Positions 1 through 8,198 of a stretch of DNA of 64,000 nucleotides are shown here, one piece after another. Source of the stretch: Anaerolineae bacterium (GTDB lineage Bacteria; Chloroflexota; Anaerolineae; Aggregatilineales; Aggregatilineaceae); the NCBI GenBank assembly GCA_023382715.1, contig JAHDWP010000018.1:1-64000 (forward strand), read 5' to 3'. Made by a program: the position numbers and the translations under genes. The notes under the pieces were generated by a model, which saw nothing but the letters and a program-made list of their open reading frames with translations, searched no databases and was not told the DNA's origin. Every line of letters begins with the position of its first letter. The stretch's first letter is position 1.

Positions 1-197
1 CACATCCCCCTTAACCATGCGATAATTGTGTCCAGCTTTATGGGTCCACTACATATGCCTCCCCCCATCCCCGGCCCTTCTCCCACGAGGGGGGAAGGGA
101 GCAAAGCGGCGAGTCTGCTCCCCTTCCCTCCGCGCAGCGTGGGGGAAGGGGCTGGGGGATGGGGGGCCATGCCCGTGTGACGAGTTTCAATTGCAAA

Positions 198-273
198 GGG
201 CGCGTGCAAAACCTGTCAGGGCGGGGTCACTGCCCGGCGCCCGGCGCGTCGCTGTCAACCTTTGCACGCACCC
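198..273. repeat. Family B MITE-like element, minimal copy
   Basis: A 76-bp element bounded by inverted ends. The left end reads GCGTGCAAAACCTGTCAGG and the right end, on the other strand, GCGTGCAAAGGTTGACAGC. It has no coding capacity. Other copies in this window keep the ends but carry longer, different centres, so this is the short form of the family. Confidence 0.75.
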
Positions 274-380
274 ATCGCAAAGAATACAGTACCCAAATGC
301 GCCCGCTGGGGTAAAATATTCTTAGAGCCTGTTATGAACTCCACACACCCGGCGCAGCGTGCCGGGCACGGTGCACCGTA

Positions 381-535
381 AGAGACCATGTGAGAAGCTG
401 TTTCCCCCCACCCCAAACCCCTCCCCCACAAGGAGGAAGGGGCTTAGTGGGCGCGCTCTTCTCCCTTCCCCTCTCGTGGGGGAAGGGCCGGGGATGGGGG
501 GCAAAGGCAGGCGCACGATTTCTCGAACGGCCTCT
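381..535. repeat. Family A MITE-like element with 21-bp imperfect inverted ends
   Basis: The left end (381-401) starts AGAGACCATGTGAGAAG. The right end (515-535), read on the minus strand, starts AGAGGCCGTTCGAGAAA; 14 of 21 positions match. The centre is a C-rich then G-rich arm pair able to fold into a long hairpin. A close copy lies at 39207-39360, including the segment GGCAGGCGCACGA just inside the right end. Confidence 0.75.
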
Positions 536-681
536 AACAGCCTGATCCCGCCCTGCAATCTTTCTCGGCCAGCGGAAAGGGATGGGGGTCTTCCCCTTCT
601 CCTGCTCGCGAGGAAAAGGGCCGGGGGACAGCGGTTGAGAAGCGCATAACGCGCTCTGGCGGAGAGGCTATTGGTTGCGGC

Positions 682-1485
682 ATGGGGGTCCCGGACCACA
701 GATTGACCACAGAAAATTCGCGCGCAGAACGGCTGACCCTGGTCGGCGTGCCGGTGGACGCGGCCACGTTTGAGAGTATGCTGGCGCAGATCGCCGGCTG
801 GATCGCGCGGGGCGACCGCGCTTACCAGATATGCACGGTCAGCCCGGAATTCGTCATGATCGCCCAGGACGATCCCGCTTTCATGCGCGCCCTGCACGGG
901 GCCGACCTGTGCGTGGCCGACGGCGTGGGGCTGCTGCTGGCTGCGCGGCTGCTGGGCCGCCGCCTGCCGGAGCGCGTCACCGGCTCGGACGGCGTGCCGC
1001 TGATCGCCCGGCGGGCCGCCGAGCGCGGCTGGAAGCTCTTTCTGCTGGGGGCTGCGCCTGGCGTCGCCGAGCAGGCCGCCGCCCGGCTGGTGGCCGAAAA
1101 CCCTGGCCTGCGCATCGCCGGCACCTACGCGGGCAGCCCGTCTCCCGATGAGGAAGAGGATATTGTCGCCCGCGTCAATGCCAGCGGCGCGGACATCCTG
1201 TTCGTGGCCTACGGTGCGCCGCGCCAGGACTTGTGGATCGCCCGCAACCGCGACCGGCTGTCGGTTTCGGTGGCGATGGGCGTCGGCGGCACGTTCGACT
1301 TCATCGCCGGCGTGGTGCCGCGCGCCCCGCGCTGGATGCGTCGTCTGGCGCTTGAATGGCTGTACCGGCTGCTGCGCCAGCCCTGGCGCTGGCGGCGGAT
1401 GCTGCGGCTGCCTTGTTTCGTCTGGGCCGTGCTCATCCACCGCGAGCGCCCACTTCACCCCGCCCAAGGAGACGCTGACCGGTGA
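682..1485 (+). CDS. WecG/TagA/CpsF family glycosyltransferase
   Basis: Predicted cytoplasmic, membrane-associated enzyme that moves a sugar from a nucleotide donor to a polyprenyl-linked acceptor in exopolysaccharide, teichoic-acid-like or antigen synthesis. At 267 aa it has the normal family length. Family signatures visible are the ADGVG segment near residue 77, the GVGGTFDF block near residue 200, and a basic, Trp-rich C-terminus (WMRRLALEWLYRLLRQPWRW) that usually sits on the membrane. Its TGA stop overlaps the GTG start of the next glycosyltransferase (GTGA), so the two are probably translationally coupled. The start is uncertain: the chosen ATG has only a weak, distant GGAG, and the first 17 residues are not conserved-looking. 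The sugar and acceptor cannot be told from sequence. Confidence 0.88.
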   Translation: MGVPDHRLTTENSRAERLTLVGVPVDAATFESMLAQIAGWIARGDRAYQICTVSPEFVMIAQDDPAFMRALHGADLCVADGVGLLLAARLLGRRLPERVTGSDGVPLIARRAAERGWKLFLLGAAPGVAEQAAARLVAENPGLRIAGTYAGSPSPDEEEDIVARVNASGADILFVAYGAPRQDLWIARNRDRLSVSVAMGVGGTFDFIAGVVPRAPRWMRRLALEWLYRLLRQPWRWRRMLRLPCFVWAVLIHRERPLHPAQGDADR

Positions 1486-2603
1486 CCATCACCCTGGATG
1501 TTTCGGCGGCGGTCAACAGCCGCGCCGGGCTGGGGCGTTACGCCCACTCGCTGACCAACGCGCTCATCGCCGAGCTGGATGCGCCCCCCGCCCTGTTCTT
1601 CAACCGCACCGCCGAGGCGCGCACCTTTTCCGAGTGGGAAGCAATCCCGCAGCGATCCGTCGGGCTGGGCTACAAGCCCTGGCGGATGCTGGTCTGGCTG
1701 GGCCAGTTGGGGCGTCTGTCGTTCCGCCGCATGGTGCCGGACGCGACGCTGTTTCACGCCACCGAGCACCTGCTGCTGCCGCTGCGCGGCGTGCCCACCG
1801 TGCTGACCGTGCACGACCTGATCTTCAAGCTGTTCCCGCAGCATCACAAGCGGCTGAACTACTGGTATCTCAACGCGGCCATGCCGCTCTTCGTGCGCCG
1901 GGCGGACGCGATCATCGCCATCTCGCAGGCGACCAAGAACGATCTCATCCGCCACTACCACACGCCCGACCACAAAATCACCGTCGTCCACGAAGCGGCT
2001 GCGCCCCTTTTTCGCGTGGTGCCCGACAGCGAGGTGACCCGCGTGCGCGCCAAGTACGGGCTGCCGGAGCGATTTCTGCTGGCGGTGGGCACCATCGAGC
2101 CGCGCAAGAACCTGGCACGCCTGGTCGAGGCGCTCAGCCGCCTGCGCCGCGACGATCCGCGCCTGGGGCTGGTCGTCGTCGGGGCGAAGGGCTGGCTGTA
2201 CGAGCAGTTCTTCGCCCGCGTGGAGGAGCTTGGTCTGCGAGAGGCCGTGCTGCTGCCCGGCTATGTGCCCGACGAAGACCTGCCCGCCGTCTTCCGCGCG
2301 GCGACCGTCTACGTGATGGCCTCGCTCTACGAGGGGGCCGGGCTGCCCGTGCTGGAAGCGATGGCCTGCGGCGTGCCAGTCGTCAGCAGCCGCGAATCGA
2401 GTATGCCAGAGCTGGGCGCGGACGTGGCCCGCTACTTCAACCCGTATGACGTCCAGCAGATGACCGACGTGATCGGCCTGGTGCTGAATGATGACAGGCT
2501 GCGCGCGCAGATGGCCGCCGCCGGCCCGGAACGCGCTGCCCGCTTCTCGTGGCAGCGCGCCGCCCGCGAGACCCTGGCCGTCTACCGGCGCGTGATGCAC
2601 TAG
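1482..2603 (+). CDS. GT4-family (GT-B fold) glycosyltransferase
   Basis: A 373-aa retaining glycosyltransferase of the GT4 type. The N-terminal half has the acceptor-side Rossmann features (VLTVHDLIFKLFP; ISQATKNDLI). The C-terminal half has the donor site: AVGTIEPRKNL near residue 205 and the E-x7-E motif EGAGLPVLEAMACG near residue 287. It begins at a GTG overlapping the stop of the WecG-type gene by four bases, which argues for a shared transcript and role in the same surface glycan. No membrane segment is seen. The donor sugar is unknown. Confidence 0.9.
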   Translation: MTITLDVSAAVNSRAGLGRYAHSLTNALIAELDAPPALFFNRTAEARTFSEWEAIPQRSVGLGYKPWRMLVWLGQLGRLSFRRMVPDATLFHATEHLLLPLRGVPTVLTVHDLIFKLFPQHHKRLNYWYLNAAMPLFVRRADAIIAISQATKNDLIRHYHTPDHKITVVHEAAAPLFRVVPDSEVTRVRAKYGLPERFLLAVGTIEPRKNLARLVEALSRLRRDDPRLGLVVVGAKGWLYEQFFARVEELGLREAVLLPGYVPDEDLPAVFRAATVYVMASLYEGAGLPVLEAMACGVPVVSSRESSMPELGADVARYFNPYDVQQMTDVIGLVLNDDRLRAQMAAAGPERAARFSWQRAARETLAVYRRVMH

Positions 2604-2641
2604 CGTGCTGCCCCGTGCTGAGTCCAGGACAGGAGCGCCCC

Positions 2642-3568
2642 ATGAACGCCTACCCCGCTTTCTACCATCCCGACACAGTGGGCACGCTGGCCCCGCCAGA
2701 CACCGCCGCCGCCATCGCCGCCGGGCTGAATGCCGGGCTGCCGCCCGCCGAAAGCGACGCCCGCCGCGCCATCCTGCTGCTGGTGGACCCCCAGGTGGAT
2801 TTTATCCATCCCGACGGCGCGCTGAGCGTGCCGGGGGCTGTGGACGACACGCGGCGCACGATCGCCTGGGTTTATCGTCACGCAGCGCAGATCACGGCGA
2901 TCAGCGCATCGCTGGACAGCCACCTGCCCACGCAGATTTTTTTCGCCACCTGGTGGCGTGACCCGGCGGGGCAGCATCCGACCCCTTTCACCGCCATCAG
3001 CGCCGCCGACGTGGAGGCCGGGCGCTGGCTGCCTCTCTACGAGCCGGCCTGGTCGCGCGAGTACGTGCATGCGCTGGAAGCCAGCGCCAAGAAGCTGCTC
3101 ATGATCTGGCCCTACCACACGCTGATCGGCACGCCCGGCCACGCCATCACCCCGGCGCTGTACGAGGCCATCGCTTACCACAGCGCCGCGCGGAGGGCGC
3201 AGCCGCACTTCGTGCCCAAAGGCTCGCTCCCCAGGACGGAGCATTACTCGCTGCTGGAGCCGGAGGTCAAGGTGCCCGATCACCCGCAGGGTGGGCTGAA
3301 CACGGCTTTCCTGGAGACGCTGGCGACCTACGACCTGGTGTATGTGGCAGGGCAGGCCAAGAGCCATTGCGTGCTGGAGACGCTGGCCTCAGTCATGCGC
3401 GCTTACCAGGATCGCCCCGCAGAGATCGCCAGGTGGCGCGTGCTGACCGACTGCATGTCCTCGGTCGCCCACCCGGCGATTGACTTCGACGCGCTGGCAG
3501 AGGCCAGGCTGGCAGAATATGCCGCGCAAGGGCTGCGCCTGGTGAAGTCCACCGATCCCATCGGGTGA
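2642..3568 (+). CDS. Isochorismatase-fold cysteine hydrolase, nicotinamidase-like
   Basis: A 308-aa member of the isochorismatase/nicotinamidase superfamily. Visible landmarks are DPQVDF (Asp49), the metal-site-like pair D92-x-H94, Lys193 in VPKGS, and the nucleophile Cys243 in KSHCVL, which together give a plausible Asp-Lys-Cys triad. It is longer than typical nicotinamidases (about 200 aa), with an insertion between the DxH and Lys elements and a 40-residue N-terminal extension. The ATG at 2642 follows ACAGGAGCG; an upstream in-frame start inside the preceding gene lacks a ribosome site. An NAD salvage role (nicotinamide to nicotinate) is possible, and nadE lies elsewhere in this window, but the substrate is not certain. 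Confidence 0.82.
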   Translation: MNAYPAFYHPDTVGTLAPPDTAAAIAAGLNAGLPPAESDARRAILLLVDPQVDFIHPDGALSVPGAVDDTRRTIAWVYRHAAQITAISASLDSHLPTQIFFATWWRDPAGQHPTPFTAISAADVEAGRWLPLYEPAWSREYVHALEASAKKLLMIWPYHTLIGTPGHAITPALYEAIAYHSAARRAQPHFVPKGSLPRTEHYSLLEPEVKVPDHPQGGLNTAFLETLATYDLVYVAGQAKSHCVLETLASVMRAYQDRPAEIARWRVLTDCMSSVAHPAIDFDALAEARLAEYAAQGLRLVKSTDPIG

Positions 3569-3607
3569 AATGCCTGTCCCCCCTGAGTCGCGCCCAGAGA
3601 GGGCCTT

Positions 3608-4384
3608 TCAATCCGAATTTCGCAATCCGAAATCCGAAATCTCTCCCCCGGTCTTCTCGACGATGACCAGGTGCGACAGCGCCAGGACGCGCAGGGGGGT
3701 GCGTTCCAGCAGGTAGAGCGTGTCGCGCAGCCAGCGGCCCAGGTGCGGATGGCGGTGGATGATGTTGTCGTAGCCGCCGAAGATGCGCCCATGATGGACG
3801 ATGCGCACCGGCAGCCCGTCGAACAGGCGGCGCACGCCGCGCGCGCTGTAGGTGCGCACGTGCGGGGCCAGCCGGTTGCGCCAGCGGTCGGGCAGGTAGT
3901 TGATCAGCGGCGTGTTGCCGAAGTGATATTTGCCGCGCCAGAAGTGCCCGTGCTGCTCGACCGGGTACCAGCGGTTGGGGCAGAAGAGCACGATGCGCCC
4001 ACCCGGCCTGAGCACGCGCACCATCTCGGCAACGGCCAGGCGGTCGTCGGCCACGTGCTCGATCACCTCGTTGGAGAGCACGATGTCGAACAGGTCAGCG
4101 CGGTACGGCAGGCGCTCGGCAGCGGCGACGAGCGCGTGCGGGGTGTCGGCGCGCGCCTGGCGCACGCGCTCAATTTCCAGGTCGAACGCTTCGACGAACA
4201 GCGAATAGCGACGGCGAATCTGGCTGCTATACGCGCCGACGCCGCAACCAGCCTCCAGCACCCACGCACCAGGCAGCTTTGTCCAGTGGCCGATCATGCG
4301 CAGACGGCGTTCCTGGCCGTCGCGCCAGACGTAGCTCGGCTCGCCGCGCGCTGCGGCCAGGCTGGAGGGATGGTGTGCGCTCAC
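3608..4384 (-). CDS. Class I SAM-dependent methyltransferase (Methyltransf_11 type)
   Basis: A 258-aa methyltransferase. The SAM-binding motif I is LEAGCGVGAYSS near residue 40, and the post-II region is NEVIEHVADD followed by the usual RVLRPGGRIVLFCPN. It starts at GTG 4384, 40 bp downstream of the GNAT pair on the same strand, so the three may form one operon. The last 12 residues (EISDFGLRNSD region) are encoded by short ATCCGAAAT direct repeats at 3612-3646, so the C-terminus seems to have been built from intergenic repeat DNA. The substrate is unknown; a lipid, quinone or glycan is as likely as anything. Confidence 0.85.
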   Translation of the reverse strand: MSAHHPSSLAAARGEPSYVWRDGQERRLRMIGHWTKLPGAWVLEAGCGVGAYSSQIRRRYSLFVEAFDLEIERVRQARADTPHALVAAAERLPYRADLFDIVLSNEVIEHVADDRLAVAEMVRVLRPGGRIVLFCPNRWYPVEQHGHFWRGKYHFGNTPLINYLPDRWRNRLAPHVRTYSARGVRRLFDGLPVRIVHHGRIFGGYDNIIHRHPHLGRWLRDTLYLLERTPLRVLALSHLVIVEKTGGEISDFGLRNSD

Positions 4385-4424
4385 GGGCTGCGCCTGCTTT
4401 TTCGCGGGAGAAGTGCCATCTGTG

Positions 4425-4934
4425 TCATTCGCGCACGCGGGCCATCAGGTAGGAGTCCACATACTGTCCGTCGCGCAGGGCATACTCGCGCAGTGTGCCC
4501 TCAACCTCAAAGCCGAACTTCTTGTACAGCGCAATCCCGGCAGTGTTGTCGGTATACACTTCCAGCTCCAGCCGGGTGATGCCCATCCAGCGCTCGGCCA
4601 GCTCGACCGCTGCTTCCATCAGCGCCGTGCCCACGCCGCGAAGCTGGTAGTCGCCGTGCACCATCATGCCCAGCGCGGCAGTGTGCGCGCGCCGGCCTGC
4701 ATTCAGATGCAGGCCAAGCTGCCCGATCACGATCCCGCCGACCACAGCTACCAGCCCGACCATATCGGCTGGCGGGTTCTCCAGGCGGTCGCGGATTTTG
4801 TCACGAGAGAAGTAGGGAAGCTGGAGTGTGTGGAAAACAACGTTGCCGCTCTCGCGGATGGCGGCGATGTCCTCCCAGTCGTCGGCCTCAATGCCCCGCA
4901 CCAGGATGTCCAGCCGAAGGGCTTTGCGCGTCAT
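4425..4934 (-). CDS. GNAT family N-acetyltransferase
   Basis: A 169-aa acetyl-CoA dependent acetyltransferase. Motif A is intact: MMVHGDYQLRGVGTALM supplies the R-x-x-G-x-G/A pyrophosphate loop, and the C-terminal NTAGIALYKKFGFEVEG segment is the usual motif B. The overall pattern resembles small-molecule amine or ribosomal-protein acetyltransferases. Its ATG overlaps the stop of the upstream GNAT (ATGA at 4931-4934). The two GNATs are similar in length and ordering, so they probably arose by tandem duplication. Confidence 0.88.
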   Translation of the reverse strand: MTRKALRLDILVRGIEADDWEDIAAIRESGNVVFHTLQLPYFSRDKIRDRLENPPADMVGLVAVVGGIVIGQLGLHLNAGRRAHTAALGMMVHGDYQLRGVGTALMEAAVELAERWMGITRLELEVYTDNTAGIALYKKFGFEVEGTLREYALRDGQYVDSYLMARVRE

Positions 4935-5488
4935 ACGCCCCCCTCCCTCGCCGCCGGAGTATGCGCACTGGCGGGTCGCAGCCGGGCCAGCAGCCAGCCA
5001 TCCACCACTTCGCCGGCGCGGACTGCGTAGCGGCGCATCACGGCTTCCTGGGCGAAGCCATGCCGGGCGAGCATCTCAGCGCGAGCCTCGTCGCCAGCGA
5101 AAAGCCGCATCTCTACGCGGCGCAGGGCCAGCCAGTTGTCGGCCAGGTCGAGCGCGGCGCGCAGAAGCGCCTCCTCGATCTCACCTGCGCGATAGTCCGC
5201 GTGGACGACGATCTGCAGGGTTGCTGTGTGCCGCCGGCGGGGCGCAGCGAGCACGCGCAGCCAGGCCAGCCCGACCACCCGCTCGCGCCCGCTGGGCAGC
5301 ATCATCTCGGCCACCAGCGTATGCATGCCAGCGGGCGGGCTGGCCAGGCGCTCGCGGAACGCTTCTTCGCTGACGTAGGGCACGTCCAGCGCATCGTGCA
5401 GCCCGGTCTCGCTGGCGAAGAGCGGCTGCAGAGCCATCCAGTCGTCGGCACGCAGGCCGCGCAGGGTTAGAGTCGGGAAATCGGTCAC
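4931..5488 (-). CDS. GNAT-like acetyltransferase with degenerate CoA loop
   Basis: A 185-aa protein aligned end to end with the downstream GNAT: same ASPPAGM/ENPPADM region, same VVHADY/MVHGDY strand, same RHGF/KFGF ending. In motif A, where the neighbour has RGVGTA, this protein has RAGEIEEA, so the canonical Q/R-x-x-G-x-G/A is not kept. It may bind CoA poorly, or use a variant loop. It starts with GTG 5488 and is translationally coupled to the downstream gene. Seen directly: the motif difference. Inferred: a regulatory or weakened partner of the intact copy. Confidence 0.75.
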   Translation of the reverse strand: MTDFPTLTLRGLRADDWMALQPLFASETGLHDALDVPYVSEEAFRERLASPPAGMHTLVAEMMLPSGRERVVGLAWLRVLAAPRRRHTATLQIVVHADYRAGEIEEALLRAALDLADNWLALRRVEMRLFAGDEARAEMLARHGFAQEAVMRRYAVRAGEVVDGWLLARLRPASAHTPAAREGGV

Positions 5489-5667
5489 CGGGCTATCTCC
5501 GCAAACGGTGCGGGCTGTATTAGCATCCAGAACGCTGCCAGGACGCTGCGCGCCAATAGCTTACCCCGCCGCCGGGCCTGCGCCAAGTGGGGGAGTCTAT
5601 GGCGACCCGGCCAGACTTCGGAAGACTGGAGCTATGACATCCACCTGCCAGGGAATCACCGGGCCAA

Positions 5668-5856
5668 GGGTCCACGAACAACCTGTCTTCAGGGGGAAAT
5701 TCGGAAATGCTCGCTGAACGCCTCTTCCCTCAATCCCCCCCTAGCTTCGCTGGAGGGGGGACGCAAGCCGCTCACCCCTTCCCCTGGCTTTGCTGAGGGA
5801 AGGGGCCGGGGGATGGGGACCTGCGACCACTGCCTGACAACTCGTTCGTGAACCCC
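5668..5856. repeat. Family F MITE-like element
   Basis: Inverted ends of about 20 bp: the left end is GGGTCCACGAACAACCTGTC and the right end, on the minus strand, begins GGGTTCACGAACGAGTTGTC. The centre (about 5729-5820) is a C-rich/G-rich hairpin similar in style to family A. A second complete copy is at 41965-42131 and a single end lies near 54872-54900. Confidence 0.75.
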
Positions 5857-5871
5857 TGGGCCAACACACGG

Positions 5872-5900
5872 TTGATTCAAGCGGTCGCGCCCGCTATAAT
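5872..5900 (+). promoter_or_regulatory. Sigma-70 type promoter for the GT2-GT39 genes
   Basis: The -35 box TTGATT (5872-5877) and a perfect -10 box TATAAT (5895-5900) are separated by 17 bp. The predicted start of transcription is about 35 bp before the GTG start of the GT2 gene. Confidence 0.75.
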
Positions 5901-5941
5901 CGCGGCGCGCAGGGCGAGCGAGCTATGCTGAGGAGACCATC

Positions 5942-6631
5942 GTGAGCGTCAAGCTATCCGTCATCATCCCCTGCTACAACGAGGTAGGCACCGTCGCCGA
6001 AGTCGTGCGCCGCGTGCGCGCGGTCGAGCTTGCTCATGAGATCATCGTCGTGGACGACGGCTCGACCGACGGCACGCGCGACGTGCTCGACCAGATCGAA
6101 CCGGGCGACGATCTCAGGATCATCCACCACGAGCGCAACATGGGCAAAGGCGCAGCCGTGCGCACCGGCTTCAAGAACGCGACAGGCGAGGTCTTCCTGA
6201 TCCAGGACGCCGACCTGGAATACGACCCGCGCGAGTACCCTGTGCTGCTGCGCCCCCTCGAGGAAGGGATCGTCAAGGTCGTCTATGGCTCGCGCTTCCT
6301 GGGCGGCCCGCGCAAGGCGATGTTCTTCTGGAACATGATCGCCAACCGCTCGCTGACCTTCATCACCAACCTGCTCTACAACGCCATCCTCAGCGACATG
6401 GAGACGTGCTACAAGGTTTTCCGCGCCGAGGTCATCCGCGATATTCCGCTGCGCTCGCGCCGCTTCGACTTCGAGCCGGAAGTAACAGCCAAAGTGCTCA
6501 AGCGCGGCTATCGTATCTACGAGGTGCCCATCTCCTACAACGGGCGCGAGTGGGAAGAGGGCAAGAAGATCACCTGGAAGGACGGCGTCATCGCTCTGTG
6601 GACGCTGATCCTGTACCGCTTCACGGACTGA
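5942..6631 (+). CDS. GT2 glycosyltransferase, dolichol/polyprenyl-phosphate mannosyltransferase type
   Basis: A 229-aa GT-A fold enzyme. Signatures: SVIIPCYNEVGTVAEV at the N-terminus, VDDGSTDGT, and the metal-binding QDADLEYDP. The C-terminal part (CYKVFRAEVI; RRFDFEPEV; YNGREWEEGKKI) is typical of DPM1-like enzymes that charge a polyprenyl phosphate with a hexose. No transmembrane tail is present, so it acts at the inner leaflet. The gene after it encodes a membrane protein of the family that uses such lipid-linked sugars, so donor synthesis and transfer are probably coupled. It starts with GTG downstream of a strong promoter. Confidence 0.92.
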   Translation: MSVKLSVIIPCYNEVGTVAEVVRRVRAVELAHEIIVVDDGSTDGTRDVLDQIEPGDDLRIIHHERNMGKGAAVRTGFKNATGEVFLIQDADLEYDPREYPVLLRPLEEGIVKVVYGSRFLGGPRKAMFFWNMIANRSLTFITNLLYNAILSDMETCYKVFRAEVIRDIPLRSRRFDFEPEVTAKVLKRGYRIYEVPISYNGREWEEGKKITWKDGVIALWTLILYRFTD

Positions 6632-8136
6632 CCCTCACCCAGCGCGAACGGCGAGCGCCGCTCATCCTGCCGGCGCTCGTCTTGTTTCTGGCGCTGGCGC
6701 TGCGGATTCTGACTCTGGGCATTGACGCCCGCTTCCACCCGGACGAAGCCCTGTTCGCGGCCCAGGCCCGGCTGGTCAGTCACGCGGGGGACTGGCTGCT
6801 GCGCTCCACCGACCTGGACAAGCCCCCGCTCACCCTCTACGCCACCGCTCTCAGCTTCCGACTGCTCGGCCCGACGGAGTTCGCCGCCCGCCTGCCCAAC
6901 GTCCTGTTCAGCGGGCTGAGCGTGGCCCTCGCCTACCGTCTGGCACAGACGCTCTACCGCGATCGGGCGGTGAGCCTGCTGGCCGCGCTGCTGTGCGCGC
7001 TCTCGCCGTATCTGTTGGCCTTCACCCCGACCGCCTTCACCGACGGCCAGGCGACCTTCTGGGCGCTGCTGGCCGCGCTGCTGGCCGCCCGCGATCGCTG
7101 GGGATGGGCCGGCGGCGCGACTGCCCTGGCCTTCGCCGCCAAGACGACCGCGCTGTGGGCCGTGCCGCTGATCGTCGCGCTCGGCCTGGCGCGCACGGCT
7201 CACCCCGCCTGGCGCGGGCACGACGCGCTGGCGCGGCTGGCGCGCTACGCGCTGCCGCTGCTGGCCGGGATCGCCCTGCTCGTCCTGTGGGACCTGGGCC
7301 GCGCGCCGCGCAGCTTCTTCAGCCTGGGCTATGCGCGCAACAATCCGGGCCGCCTGATCCGCTCCGACGAGCTGGGGCCGCGCCTGGAAGCGTGGGGGCA
7401 CTGGCTCAGTTTCGCCACAGGGTCGCCCGCGCTGAACGCGCTGCTGGCCGCGCTCGTCCCGGCGTGGCTGGTGACGCGCCTCTTCTCCACCGATGCTCCC
7501 ACTGCGCCTCTGCGACTCAAGCGCCCCTCGCCCACCCGCCAGGCGGCGCTGGACTGGGTCATCGCCGCCTATACGGTCGCGCTGCTGGGCGGATTGTGGC
7601 TGATCGCCTTCAACACCTACGACCGCTACCTGCACACACTGGTGCCGTTCGGCCTGCTGCTCGCCGCGCGCGCGCTCGTGGGCGCGCTCCGCCGCATCAG
7701 CGCGCGCCCCGCCCTGCGCCTGGCGACGGGCGCGGCCCTGATCGCCGCCATGCTGCCCGGCACGCTGACCGCGCTGCGCGGCCAGGCCCCCCTCGCCGGC
7801 GACCAGGGTGCGCACAGCGGCATTGACGCCCTGGCCGATTTCCTGAACACTGAGCTTCCCGGCGAGATCGTTTACGATCACTGGCTCGGCTGGGAACTGG
7901 CTTTCTATCTCGGCGCGACGCCGCGCGTCACCGTCATCTATCAGCCGCGACCAGACGCGCTTGCCGGGGAACTGGTCGGCTGCGGCTGTCGCCGTCACCT
8001 GGTCGCGCCGCAGGAGGCGCAGCTTGCACCCTGGCTGGCGGCGCTGACCCGCGCGGGGGTGACGGCGACAGCCGTCTACCGAGATGTTGCCGGGCATTTC
8101 GCTGTCTACCGGATGGACGCGCCCGCTCAGCATTAG
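6598..8136 (+). CDS. GT39-like (PMT/ArnT) multi-spanning glycosyltransferase
   Basis: A hydrophobic protein of about 512 aa with many predicted membrane helices. The first luminal loop carries FHPDEALFA (acidic Asp-Glu pair) and DLDKPPLTLY, which match the PMT_2/ArnT pattern of enzymes that take a sugar from a polyprenyl phosphate at the outer face of the membrane. The preceding GT2 gene would make that donor. The start is uncertain. The frame runs into the GT2 gene; GTG 6598 gives a 34-bp overlap, and the next plausible start would be a non-standard codon after 6628. The C-terminal 130 residues form a soluble-looking domain. Confidence 0.82.
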   Translation: MDADPVPLHGLTLTQRERRAPLILPALVLFLALALRILTLGIDARFHPDEALFAAQARLVSHAGDWLLRSTDLDKPPLTLYATALSFRLLGPTEFAARLPNVLFSGLSVALAYRLAQTLYRDRAVSLLAALLCALSPYLLAFTPTAFTDGQATFWALLAALLAARDRWGWAGGATALAFAAKTTALWAVPLIVALGLARTAHPAWRGHDALARLARYALPLLAGIALLVLWDLGRAPRSFFSLGYARNNPGRLIRSDELGPRLEAWGHWLSFATGSPALNALLAALVPAWLVTRLFSTDAPTAPLRLKRPSPTRQAALDWVIAAYTVALLGGLWLIAFNTYDRYLHTLVPFGLLLAARALVGALRRISARPALRLATGAALIAAMLPGTLTALRGQAPLAGDQGAHSGIDALADFLNTELPGEIVYDHWLGWELAFYLGATPRVTVIYQPRPDALAGELVGCGCRRHLVAPQEAQLAPWLAALTRAGVTATAVYRDVAGHFAVYRMDAPAQH

Positions 8137-8198
8137 GCAGCGGAAGCCAGGACAGTTATATTCGGAGCAACACCTCGCAGCGAGAGGAGCGCATAACA

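Larger units (their letters stand above)
1..681. other. Intergenic region packed with repeats, no gene
   Basis: I see no credible gene here; the short open frames are translations of C/T-rich and G-rich repeat arms. From left to right it holds a family A-like arm pair (about 58-169), a family B element (198-273), a solitary family A end (322-342) and a complete family A element (381-535). What follows, up to the first gene, is C/G-rich sequence without recognisable signals. Confidence 0.7.
5489..5941. other. Intergenic region: family F element plus promoter
   Basis: No gene. The first 180 bp show nothing recognisable. A MITE-like family F element fills 5668-5856, and a near-consensus promoter for the downstream glycosyltransferase operon follows at 5872-5900. 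Confidence 0.7.
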